Virus record (IMG/VR): IMGVR_UViG_3300035670_001026
Span: 1-28,199 of that record
DNA from: a virus
Length of the DNA stretch: 28,199 bases
Direction: 5' to 3' (one strand)
Shown one piece after another: positions 6,938 through 12,149 of this stretch. A model generated the notes under the pieces. It had not been told where the DNA came from. It did not search any database and saw only the letters and a program-made list of their open reading frames with translations. The position numbers were made by a program, and so were the translations under genes. Positions within the stretch are counted from its first letter, which is position 1. Each line of letters starts with the position of its first letter.

Positions 6938-7767
6938 GCAAGCCGTTACGCATATTGTCTTTGGGTGCTGGAGTTCAGTCAACCACGTTGCTTTACATGA
7001 TGATTCATGGCGAGATCGAGAAACCAGACCATGTTATTTTTTCGGACACGGGGTGGGAACCAGTACCGGTGTACGAACACCTAGCGAAACTGGAACTCTT
7101 GATGAATCAGCATGACATCCCTTTCCATAAGGTGTCGGCTGGAAACATAAGGGAGGACGTTCTGAAAACTGACGGATCTCGTGTTGCTTTGCTTCCGACC
7201 TACATGAAGAACCCTGACAACACTAAAGGGATGATGCAACGCCAATGCACAGCGGAATACAAAATCAATCCTGCCATGCGTAAGCACCGCGAACTGGTTG
7301 GTCTGAAGCCAAAACAACGCAGCAAAGAACATTTGGCTACAACTATTTTTGGTATTAGTTACGATGAAATTCAACGCATGAAAGACCCACCTTTTAGTTG
7401 GTTAAGAAATGAATACCCACTAATTGACATGAAGATCACTCGACAGATGTGCCTGGATTGGTGTGCCAAACATGGTTATGAACTTCCACCGAGATCAGCT
7501 TGCATCGGATGCCCGTTCAAATCAGACCACGAGTGGCGACTTTTGCGCGACACAATGCCTGACGCTTGGGAGGATGCGGTCAAGTTTGACTATCAGTATC
7601 GCGACGCTGTGAAGGCCAGGGGAAAGTTGTCAAGTGTTCCGTTCTTGCACAAATCCCTAATCCCGCTAGACCAAGTCGATCTGCGAACTCAAAAAGAAAA
7701 AGGACAATTTGCCTTATTTGGTGATGACCAATTCAGTCAAGAATGTGAAGGGATGTGCGGTATATGA
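6934..7767 (+). CDS. PP-loop / PAPS-reductase-like protein (second of two)
   Basis: This is a 277-residue protein from the ATG in the ATGA overlap. The nucleotide loop is SLGAGVQSTTLLYM (9-22), followed by VIFSDTGWEPVPVYEHL (34-50), RQCTAEYKINP (C105) and SACIGCPFKSDHEW (C190, C193); it ends CEGMCGI (C271, C275). The cysteine set C105/C190/C193 plus the C-terminal pair could bind an Fe-S cluster or zinc. This family, usually labelled phosphoadenosine phosphosulfate reductase in phage genomes, is widespread but functionally unproven. Only the superfamily is shared with the PP-loop protein at 5943-6731, so the two are likely distinct enzymes in one pathway rather than duplicates. Confidence 0.75.
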   Translation: MSKPLRILSLGAGVQSTTLLYMMIHGEIEKPDHVIFSDTGWEPVPVYEHLAKLELLMNQHDIPFHKVSAGNIREDVLKTDGSRVALLPTYMKNPDNTKGMMQRQCTAEYKINPAMRKHRELVGLKPKQRSKEHLATTIFGISYDEIQRMKDPPFSWLRNEYPLIDMKITRQMCLDWCAKHGYELPPRSACIGCPFKSDHEWRLLRDTMPDAWEDAVKFDYQYRDAVKARGKLSSVPFLHKSLIPLDQVDLRTQKEKGQFALFGDDQFSQECEGMCGI

Positions 7768-8108
7768 CACCAGCACTAATCGAACTGTTCGTTGATCGTT
7801 TGTGCGGGATGTATCCGACAACGAATATCGCACGAAACACCGTGAAGAACGCCTGGGTTAAAGACGAGATGCTTCTCGACGCTTCCGAAGATGACGCGAA
7901 AACCGTACTCAAAATGGCTGAATCATTAGGCCACTACCCGAACCAGTATGAAGTGAAATCATTATTCCAAAAGGTAATGGGTGTACGCCAAGCAGAGGTG
8001 GGTTGCGAAAAATGTGACAGCACTGGTTTTGTATATACCGATTCCGATTTCGAGAACGACTCAATCAAAACCCGTTATGTGAAGTTCTGTGATTGTAGGA
8101 CTTTCTGA
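7764..8108 (+). CDS. Hypothetical protein with C-terminal zinc knuckle
   Basis: This is a 114-residue protein. The N-terminal part (residues 1-75) is helical with VDRLCGMYPT, DDAKTVLKMAESLGHYPNQYEVKSLFQKVMG. That pattern recalls small phage replication-associated proteins that end a helical domain with a P-x-x-x-E/D-V segment. The C-terminus has CEKC and FCDC, four cysteines spaced as a zinc ribbon or knuckle. A helicase-loader-like role is only a guess. The start is the ATGA overlap with the PP-loop gene; an upstream GTG at 7755 is possible. Confidence 0.6.
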   Translation: MTPALIELFVDRLCGMYPTTNIARNTVKNAWVKDEMLLDASEDDAKTVLKMAESLGHYPNQYEVKSLFQKVMGVRQAEVGCEKCDSTGFVYTDSDFENDSIKTRYVKFCDCRTF

Positions 8109-8230
8109 TGAAGGGCGAACACTGGTCTTGTCCAAGTTGCCAGCAGCGCATGATAACCCATGTGCAGGTTAAAGAACCACCGAAGTGCAACAACAAACAC
8201 AAACAAGTAGAAATGGTGAGGGTGAAATGA
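8108..8230 (+). CDS. 40-residue zinc-ribbon peptide
   Basis: The ORF starts at the ATG sharing a base with the previous TGA and is 40 codons long. It begins MKGEHWSCPSCQQRM and later has PPKCNNKH. CPSC plus the C/H pair form a plausible small zinc site. It overlaps the following gene by 4 bases (ATGA). The strict overlap on both sides and the CxxC motif support it as a real small gene of unknown role. Confidence 0.55.
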   Translation: MKGEHWSCPSCQQRMITHVQVKEPPKCNNKHKQVEMVRVK

Positions 8231-8460
8231 CATTCGATGAATGGATTAAGTTCGGTTATGACATGGGGTATTGCAGTCCACCAGTCTGTTCTACTCACGA
8301 TGGTGTCCCCAGTACTGCTCTTGAAGATGAAATCTGGGAACAGGGGGATGACCCATGCCTTCACGTTGTACGGCTTTATAACGGCATTGAAGAAAAGAAA
8401 AGTGTCGAAGCTAATTTCAGTCCTACCGTCTGGAGGGCTGAAGATCTTGGTTGGATTTAG
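8227..8460 (+). CDS. Conserved small phage protein (DEW...GYCSPPVC type)
   Basis: This 77-residue acidic protein begins MTFDEWIKFGYDMGYCSPPVCSTHDG, a sequence style I recognise from many actinophage and cyanophage small proteins of unknown function. CSPPVC and DDPC may form a metal site or disulfides. The ATG is in the ATGA overlap with the zinc-ribbon peptide and follows GAGGGTG. It is the last gene of the rightward operon and is followed directly by the hairpin at 8466-8508. Its N-terminus resembles that of the leftward gene at 8829-9185. Confidence 0.7.
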   Translation: MTFDEWIKFGYDMGYCSPPVCSTHDGVPSTALEDEIWEQGDDPCLHVVRLYNGIEEKKSVEANFSPTVWRAEDLGWI

Positions 8461-8465
8461 TAAGA

Positions 8466-8508
8466 GGAACCGCCTCGACCCTTCGGGGTAGAGAGGGGAG
8501 GCGGTTCC
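8466..8508. terminator. Bidirectional hairpin between convergent operons
   Basis: A perfect 10-bp stem (GGAACCGCCT at 8466-8475 with AGGCGGTTCC at 8499-8508) encloses an inner ACCC-TTCG-GGGT hairpin (8478-8489) with a very stable UUCG tetraloop. It lies 5 bases after the rightward operon stop and 64 bases beyond the last leftward stop. There is no long T-tract on either side, so termination efficiency is uncertain; RNA 3'-end protection is another possible role. Confidence 0.6.
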
Positions 8509-8571
8509 AATGGCGGCGACACGGTCACGGGTAGGTACCCCGCAAGCGTTTAGTTGTTGCCTTACCTCTGT

Positions 8572-8832
8572 TTAGGCTATCTGTCGGACACTCACCCCAA
8601 CAAATCCGTTCCCGATAATGGCAGCGTTTGCGCTTTCGATATTGGCAAAGAGATACCAGAACCGCTGAGCGTCGGTAAACGTCTGCCCCTGCCAACGATG
8701 ATCCCCCGCCCATACGCGCCCGTCGCGTTCACGCACCAGAACCCACCGACCAGCAGAAGGTCGAGCATGGCGTTCCAATGTTGCCACTCTCACGCGCTTC
8801 ACCGTGTTGCGGACTAATCTTTTCCACCTCAT
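8572..8832 (-). CDS. Hypothetical basic protein
   Basis: This is an 86-residue protein using the ATG that forms an ATGA overlap with the upstream leftward gene. The first 30 residues are very basic (MRWKRLVRN...KRVRVATLERHAR). A small globular part follows with RWVLVRERDGRVWAGDHRW and AQRFWYLFANIESANAAIIG. No family is recognised. It could bind nucleic acid through the basic N-terminus. It is the last gene of the leftward operon, followed by the shared hairpin. Confidence 0.5.
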   Translation of the reverse strand: MRWKRLVRNTVKRVRVATLERHARPSAGRWVLVRERDGRVWAGDHRWQGQTFTDAQRFWYLFANIESANAAIIGNGFVGVSVRQIA

Positions 8833-9185
8833 ACGAGACCCACGACGGCCTTCATGCCTTCGGCGGTAATCGTGCAAACCTGTTGCTCTACCCCTGCGCT
8901 AGAGATACGTGTTTCCCCTGTCGGCATGATGTAACCAGCCTGGCGAAGTTCCCCGCACCGCTTCCAATAGCAGCACTTCGGAAGCAGAGCAAGCCCGCTT
9001 GCCTTTCCTGCTTCTTCGTCGGTCAGGTCATGAGTGCGAAAGTACTCAACCAAAAGCTTGGCGCGTTGTGACCCTCCTCGAACGGTCATCGACTGTGCGC
9101 CTGCCTTCGACGTTGCCTTATCGTTGCGGCGTACACCTAGCCACCCGTTCGCATGACCGATTGCTGCCCATTCGTCGTAGTTCAT
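8829..9185 (-). CDS. Small winged-helix-like protein with DEW N-terminus
   Basis: This 118-residue protein begins at the ATG preceded by GGGAGGTG. The N-terminus MNYDEWAAIGHANGWLG matches the DEW..xG...G(W/Y) pattern of the rightward gene at 8227-8460. Residues 39-116 (SQRAKLLVEYF, DLTDEEAGKASGL, CYWKRCGELRQAGYI, ISSAGVEQQVCTITAEGMKAV) follow the helix-helix-helix-wing pattern of winged-helix DNA-binding domains common in actinophages. Role unknown; regulation or replication accessory function is possible. Confidence 0.65.
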   Translation of the reverse strand: MNYDEWAAIGHANGWLGVRRNDKATSKAGAQSMTVRGGSQRAKLLVEYFRTHDLTDEEAGKASGLALLPKCCYWKRCGELRQAGYIMPTGETRISSAGVEQQVCTITAEGMKAVVGLV

Positions 9186-9415
9186 TGTGACACCTCCCTG
9201 ATCTCGGCAAGGTCGAAGTCTCGCGCATGATCGAGCCCAATTTCCCCAACCAGGTCCTCCCAAGAAAGAACCTGTATTTCCTCTACGTCATCAGTCGTAA
9301 CCAGGAAACATATTTTCGTTAGGTTTGTTGAGAGTTGATTTTTTGGTTGCCACTCCGCCTCATAGGTTTGCATTTCCACCTTTAGCCCGTCGTCGTTTGT
9401 GTAATAGGTAGTCAT
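9182..9415 (-). CDS. Hypothetical acidic protein
   Basis: This 77-residue acidic protein starts MTTYYTNDDGLKVEMQTYEAEWQPKNQL, and LTKICFLVTTDDVEEIQVLSWEDLVGEIG suggests a small alpha/beta fold. The start is supported by GGGGGAG upstream, and the end overlaps the next gene by 4 bases (ATGA). No function recognised. Confidence 0.55.
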   Translation of the reverse strand: MTTYYTNDDGLKVEMQTYEAEWQPKNQLSTNLTKICFLVTTDDVEEIQVLSWEDLVGEIGLDHARDFDLAEIREVSQ

Positions 9416-9492
9416 TGATCTCCCCCGTCGTCGTATGTTTCGCTAATAAATAGGTAGGCCATAAGTACGGCCCGTAGTTCGTCGTATGTCAT
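9412..9492 (-). CDS. 26-residue peptide gene
   Basis: A 26-codon ORF (MTYDELRAVLMAYLFISE...) lies exactly between two neighbours with ATGA overlaps at both ends and has GGGAGG 7 bases before its ATG. The tight fit and the strong ribosome site make translation likely even though it is tiny. The sequence could form one short amphipathic helix. Function unknown. Confidence 0.55.
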   Translation of the reverse strand: MTYDELRAVLMAYLFISETYDDGGDQ

Positions 9493-9683
9493 TTTAAATC
9501 CTCCCAATATCCAGAAACCTCATCCATTACTGACGTTGCCGTGGTCAAATGTGTGTCTGTTCCACCGTTGACCTCTGTTCCTTCGTTGTCGTTCACCGCT
9601 TCCTCGGCTTGCTCTGCCGTGTCTGCTTCGACCTCAACTATTCGATAGTTTGTCCACTCCTGGATTACGCGATAAATTGCCAT
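9489..9683 (-). CDS. Hypothetical acidic protein
   Basis: This is a 64-residue protein. MAIYRVIQEWTNYRIVEVEADTAEQAEEAV has the beta-beta-helix look of small phage proteins in which a two-stranded sheet precedes an AEQAEEAV helix. An acidic, Thr-rich tail follows. A GGGGGGAG ribosome site precedes the ATG. This AxxAEEA-type fold is frequent in phage accessory genes, but no specific role is known to me. Confidence 0.55.
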   Translation of the reverse strand: MAIYRVIQEWTNYRIVEVEADTAEQAEEAVNDNEGTEVNGGTDTHLTTATSVMDEVSGYWEDLK

Positions 9684-9693
9684 GTCTCCCCCT

Positions 9694-9945
9694 TTAGTAT
9701 GTTTCCCAATAGTCTGCGGCGGTAGGTAGAACTACCTCTTGGTCATGTGTTTCGAAGTTCCATCGATACCACGTCAAACGCTGACCACATGAACACTCGA
9801 CGGGCGTGAACGCATCACAAGCCCCATTCCAACCGCTGTAACCAGGATTTGATTTCGCGCACTCGTCTGAGCAATAGTAAAACGCCCCAACGATGTCGAC
9901 GTTCCCCTCCGTGTCTGTTTCATATACCTCTACTCTGTGTGCCAT
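9694..9945 (-). CDS. Small zinc-finger-like protein
   Basis: The protein has 83 residues. CSDEC (about 25-29), a cysteine in GACDAF and ECSCGQ (about 51-54) give five cysteines arranged like a treble-clef or rubredoxin-type zinc site, flanked by VEVYETDTEGNVDIVGAFYY and LTWYRWNFETHDQEV. A GGGAGG site lies about 9 bases before the ATG. It is probably a small zinc-binding protein; target unknown. Confidence 0.6.
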   Translation of the reverse strand: MAHRVEVYETDTEGNVDIVGAFYYCSDECAKSNPGYSGWNGACDAFTPVECSCGQRLTWYRWNFETHDQEVVLPTAADYWETY

Positions 9946-9973
9946 TACTGAGCACCTCCCGATGCTGTTTTTG

Positions 9974-10033
9974 TTTAGCCACTGTGACTAAATCGCGCCC
10001 GCCGTAGTCGTGAACTACGCGCCCCCTGCGGGG
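9974..10033. promoter_or_regulatory. Intercistronic palindrome and twin hairpins
   Basis: The 101-base gap between two leftward genes contains three elements. The first is a 19-bp near-perfect dyad at 9974-9992 (TTTAG...CTAAA around CCACTGTGA). The second is a 6-bp hairpin CGTAGT/ACTACG with a 5-base loop (10003-10008 with 10014-10019). The third is a CCCC/GGGG hairpin (10022-10033). No clear promoter or T-tract was found. These may be an operator or RNA-processing signals that set stoichiometry within the leftward operon. Confidence 0.4.
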
Positions 10034-10046
10034 AACGGGCTACCTA

Positions 10047-10223
10047 CTACCAACCGCGGCGGGTGATTTGATCCCTCCGGCGTTGGACTATCTCGCGGGT
10101 GCGGGCTGCACGTTCTGCGGGTGTCGGCCGACGGTCGAGCCACGCCTGGAAAATGTACGCCCCCCACAAGGGGAAGCACAAGAGCAACGCCCCTGCACCA
10201 ATCGCTAGAAGTTCGCGGATCAT
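10047..10223 (-). CDS. Small membrane protein
   Basis: The protein has 58 residues from the ATG in the ATGA overlap; a GTG three codons upstream (10232), behind GAGGTG, is a good alternative start. One transmembrane helix (LLAIGAGALLLCFPLWGAYIF, about residues 5-25) is followed by a strongly basic cytoplasmic tail (RTREIVQRRRDQITRRGW). Single-span proteins with a basic tail include some holins and lysis regulators. Because the lysis-type transglycosylase is in another operon, that role is only a possibility. Confidence 0.55.
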   Translation of the reverse strand: MIRELLAIGAGALLLCFPLWGAYIFQAWLDRRPTPAERAARTREIVQRRRDQITRRGW

Positions 10224-10435
10224 GCCTCCCACCTTTCCACCTCGTCGGACAATTTCGCGATAATCTCGAACAATATCCGGAACTGATCCAACAGATAGCC
10301 TTTCATGTTTGCGGCGTATGTCTCGCCCGTTTCGGCACGTATCGCGGCCTCCAGTAGTGCAGTGGCCTTGTGGGGGTCACCGCCGCATATTTCGCGGTTC
10401 ATGTCTAGGGCAATTTGCCTGTAGTCGATCCTCAT
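10220..10435 (-). CDS. Hypothetical helical protein
   Basis: This 71-residue, mostly helical protein begins MRIDYRQIALDMNREICGG and ends LDQFRILFEIIAKLSDEVERWEA. A GGGGGG-rich ribosome site precedes the ATG, which shares one base with the upstream stop (TGATG). Such small helical proteins are common in actinophage accessory operons; no function recognised. Confidence 0.55.
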   Translation of the reverse strand: MRIDYRQIALDMNREICGGDPHKATALLEAAIRAETGETYAANMKGYLLDQFRILFEIIAKLSDEVERWEA

Positions 10436-10968
10436 CACTTGCCCCCCTTCTGTGCTCTGACGATGTCCATCAATGACACAACCTTGACCGAATGGGCGGG
10501 GCGTTCGTAGTCCCACCCCTCGGAAATCATGTCGACCAATTTATCCATTACCCGCGCCGACAATTCACACGCAAAGGAGGTTTTCCACCCGTCAAACTCA
10601 CACGCCTGATATTGGTAGCACTTGACCGCACCCATCGCCCGTGTGACGCTTGCGTCGTCAATCGTGACCCGCTGCCATGTGTAGCCCTCGGAGTAGTAGC
10701 CGCACATTTCCACCCCGTCGGAGTAACGCGCCGTGAGGCTCTTAACGTTGGCGTCAATCAATTCACGCCCAAGAGCGTCGGCGGTTTCGTAAGTTGCGCG
10801 GGTGACGTTGTAACCCCCGCGGCCTTCTGTTTCCTCCAAAAGCTGGCTATCCATTGGTAAATCGCCGTATGTGTAGACATATGGAGAACGGCCGCCAGGA
10901 CTGCCCCAATCGATTAACACGGAGACCATGAGGTCTATCGTGTCTTTGTTGACTTGGTATGCACTCAT
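10435..10968 (-). CDS. Conserved phage protein of unknown function (MSAY... / CYQYQACE family)
   Basis: The protein has 177 residues. It opens MSAYQVNKDTIDLMVSVLIDWG and includes LGRELIDANVKSLTARYSDG and the signature KCYQYQACEFDGWKTSFA. I recognise this pattern (MSAY start, RY.D, CY.YQ.CE..W..S) from a widespread but uncharacterised family in phages and prophages of many hosts. The conserved Cys/Tyr/Gln core suggests a defined fold, not just a spacer gene. Translation should start at the ATG behind GAGGG. It is the first gene after the putative internal promoter at 11023-11052. Confidence 0.7.
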   Translation of the reverse strand: MSAYQVNKDTIDLMVSVLIDWGSPGGRSPYVYTYGDLPMDSQLLEETEGRGGYNVTRATYETADALGRELIDANVKSLTARYSDGVEMCGYYSEGYTWQRVTIDDASVTRAMGAVKCYQYQACEFDGWKTSFACELSARVMDKLVDMISEGWDYERPAHSVKVVSLMDIVRAQKGGK

Positions 10969-11022
10969 TATTTCTACCCTCTTTCATGTTTGAACAGATA
11001 CACCGCTGCACCTGTGAGAGTG

Positions 11023-11052
11023 AGACTACCCCACCACTCGCGCCCGTGTCAA
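11023..11052 (-). promoter_or_regulatory. Putative leftward promoter for 10968 gene
   Basis: Read leftward, a perfect TTGACA -35 (11047-11052 on the complementary strand) is followed after 18 bases by TAGTCT (11023-11028), giving a leader of about 50 bases before the ATG at 10968. The -35 overlaps a dyad within the structured element just upstream, so it may be repressible. Confidence 0.45.
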
Positions 11053-11090
11053 CCTATGACGGTTACACCCCCGAACGGGGCAACACGGGC
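11042..11090 (-). other. Three-way-junction-like structured element
   Basis: An 8-bp outer inverted repeat (GCCCGTGT 11042-11049 with ACACGGGC 11083-11090) encloses two inner hairpins: AACC/GGTT (11051-11054 with 11061-11064) and CCCCG/CGGGG (11069-11073 with 11076-11080). An alternative pairing of GTGT with the first ACAC (11065-11068) extends the AACC/GGTT hairpin and excludes the outer stem. It is located right after the stop of the leftward 93-residue gene and overlaps a -35 box. It may be an operator or an RNA structure. Confidence 0.4.
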
Positions 11091-11095
11091 AACCG

Positions 11096-11377
11096 CTAAC
11101 TCTGCGGGACTAACGTCGTAAATTTCGTGCTGTTGGTTTTCTTGTCAAACTTGACCGCCGAAATGAAACGGAGACCACAGGAAGCCTCATACCACTCGTG
11201 GAGTTTGTCGGCCATTTCTCCAGGCGTACCGCTGAAAGTTTCCCATCCGTTCTCGGTGAAGTAGTCGGCCTCGTGTTTGTCCGTGGCTATGTATATCTTG
11301 TGGCACTCGTCAAACCCGATGAGTTTCGCCCTCTCGGTGTACTTGTAGACCTTTTGCCATGCGGCCATTGTGTCCAT
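11096..11377 (-). CDS. Hypothetical protein, first gene of leftward operon
   Basis: This 93-residue protein begins MDTMAAWQKVYKYTERAKLIGFDECHKIYIATDKHEADYFTENGW and has GEMADKLHEWYEASCGLRFISAVKF. It looks like a compact alpha/beta protein with a central ENGW turn. A second ATG at codon 4 is an alternative start. AAGGGG precedes the ATG. It is the first gene downstream of the strong leftward promoter at 11432-11460. No function recognised. Confidence 0.6.
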   Translation of the reverse strand: MDTMAAWQKVYKYTERAKLIGFDECHKIYIATDKHEADYFTENGWETFSGTPGEMADKLHEWYEASCGLRFISAVKFDKKTNSTKFTTLVPQS

Positions 11378-11399
11378 GATTTACCCCTTTATATGTAAG

Positions 11400-11415
11400 C
11401 CCGCACCGCTGCGGG
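11400..11415 (-). promoter_or_regulatory. Leader hairpin of leftward operon
   Basis: CCCGCA (11400-11405) pairs with TGCGGG (11410-11415) across a 4-base loop. It lies near the expected transcript start of the leftward promoter and 22 bases before the ATG at 11377. It may stabilise the 5' end of the mRNA. Confidence 0.4.
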
Positions 11416-11431
11416 ACTGATTGACACACTC

Positions 11432-11460
11432 AATATATAGACACAGTGACACGATGTCAA
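11432..11460 (-). promoter_or_regulatory. Strong leftward sigma70-type promoter
   Basis: On the complementary strand TTGACA (11455-11460) and TATATT (11432-11437) are separated by exactly 17 bases, matching the housekeeping promoter consensus. Transcription would start near 11425 and read the 93-residue gene and its followers. A second TTGACA at 11421-11426 on the plus strand forms an inverted pair with the -35, so a dyad covers the promoter. Confidence 0.7.
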
Positions 11461-11550
11461 GCCACGCGGCGAGAATATATCAGCCACAACTAGAACGGAT
11501 AGAGACCGCCTGGAGTATCACGAAACGAGATAGGCGGACCTCATACATTG

Positions 11551-11580
11551 TTACTCATCGGTAACTTACCCGTCGGTAAC
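11551..11580. repeat. Two adjacent 15-bp direct repeats
   Basis: TTACTCATCGGTAAC (11551-11565) is followed immediately by TTACCCGTCGGTAAC (11566-11580); the two differ at two positions. Each is itself a dyad (TTAC...GTAA), so they look like two protein-binding sites in tandem. Confidence 0.65.
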
Positions 11581-11607
11581 AAGCTGAGCGCAGGGGGTAG
11601 GGGGTCA

Positions 11608-11861
11608 ACCACTGTGAGTAGTCGTCACTCTCCGTGGTTAACTGACCACAAACTCCAGGGCGAACACCCGTTCGGTCAAATCGCGGGGCGGGGGTATGCC
11701 GAGGCACGTAGGGGTATAGATATATATATGGGTGTGTCTCTGTGTGTGGTTTTGTGACCACTTTGAGTGGTGGCTCTAGAGGGGTGTGCGGGGTGGTTCA
11801 GGTCACTGTGGGTGGTCAACGGCTGCTTCTTTCTGGAGCATGGTTTGACCTTTGGGGTGGT
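11608..11861. promoter_or_regulatory. Cluster of ACCAC/GTGGT half-sites (operator candidates)
   Basis: Nine ACCAC or GTGGT pentamers occur in 254 bases (starts 11608, 11634, 11645, 11746, 11757, 11767, 11793, 11812, 11857). They form a perfect 15-bp palindrome ACCACT-TTG-AGTGGT at 11757-11771, a near copy ACCACTGTGAGTAGT at 11608-11622, a looser copy GTCACTGTGGGTGGT at 11802-11816, and an everted pair at 11634-11649. This pattern fits binding by a dimeric repressor. Confidence 0.55.
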
Positions 11862-11969
11862 CGAGGATTTTCACATACGTGTGTGTATGTCGAATTCCTG
11901 TGAGGTAGGGAATGTGTGTTGCTCCCCCCACGGTTCGCTCAGAGAGCAGGTCGCCGTAGCTAGTTTCTT

Positions 11970-12077
11970 TTAGCCGACACCTTGTATTGATTTGTTTACC
12001 CCTGTGAGGATCGCGTGTGCGGCTCTTTTGACATATAGGGGTCGATCCCCGTTTCCGGTCACGTTTCGCGTTCCCAC
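11970..12077 (-). CDS. Possible 35-residue peptide (weak)
   Basis: A leftward ORF from GTG encodes a basic peptide with the protein-like stretch RPLYVKRAAHAILTGVNKSI. An internal GTG five codons later has GGGA 9 bases upstream and is the better-placed start. There is no strong ribosome site. It lies downstream of, and on the same strand as, the 51-residue gene at 12150-12305, so co-transcription is possible. Treat as tentative. Confidence 0.2.
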   Translation of the reverse strand: MGTRNVTGNGDRPLYVKRAAHAILTGVNKSIQGVG

Positions 12078-12149
12078 CCTGCTGTCACTGTTTTGTGGGG
12101 TCTAGCGCATGGTTGCCTGGTGTCTCCCGACATTCAGGGCTTGATGAAG

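Larger units (their letters stand above)
11461..11969. other. Intergenic regulatory region without a confident gene
   Basis: About 500 bases hold no ORF with a credible protein sequence or ribosome site. The stretch contains a CCGCCT/AGGCGG inverted repeat (11506-11511 with 11532-11537), tandem 15-mers at 11551-11580, an AT run (11715-11730), GT-rich segments, and clustered ACCAC/GTGGT half-sites. This composition fits operators and possibly an origin-like region. Confidence 0.5.

Noticed and set aside
11548-11761. Opposed forward and reverse ORFs of about 68 codons
   Set aside because: Both read as low-complexity or biased protein over tandem repeats and AT/GT-rich DNA; neither has a ribosome site.
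11803-11874. Leftward 23-codon ORF from GTG with protein-like sequence
   Set aside because: No ribosome site or promoter; too short to support, and it overlaps the ACCAC/GTGGT cluster.
11767-11973. Forward ORF of 68 codons in the intergenic region
   Set aside because: Implausible composition (many Cys, Trp, Gly), no ribosome site, and it lies among operator-like repeats.
12026-12052. GGGGTCGATCCCC, resembling a tRNA T-arm
   Set aside because: Loop is 5 rather than 7 bases and no acceptor or anticodon arms surround it.
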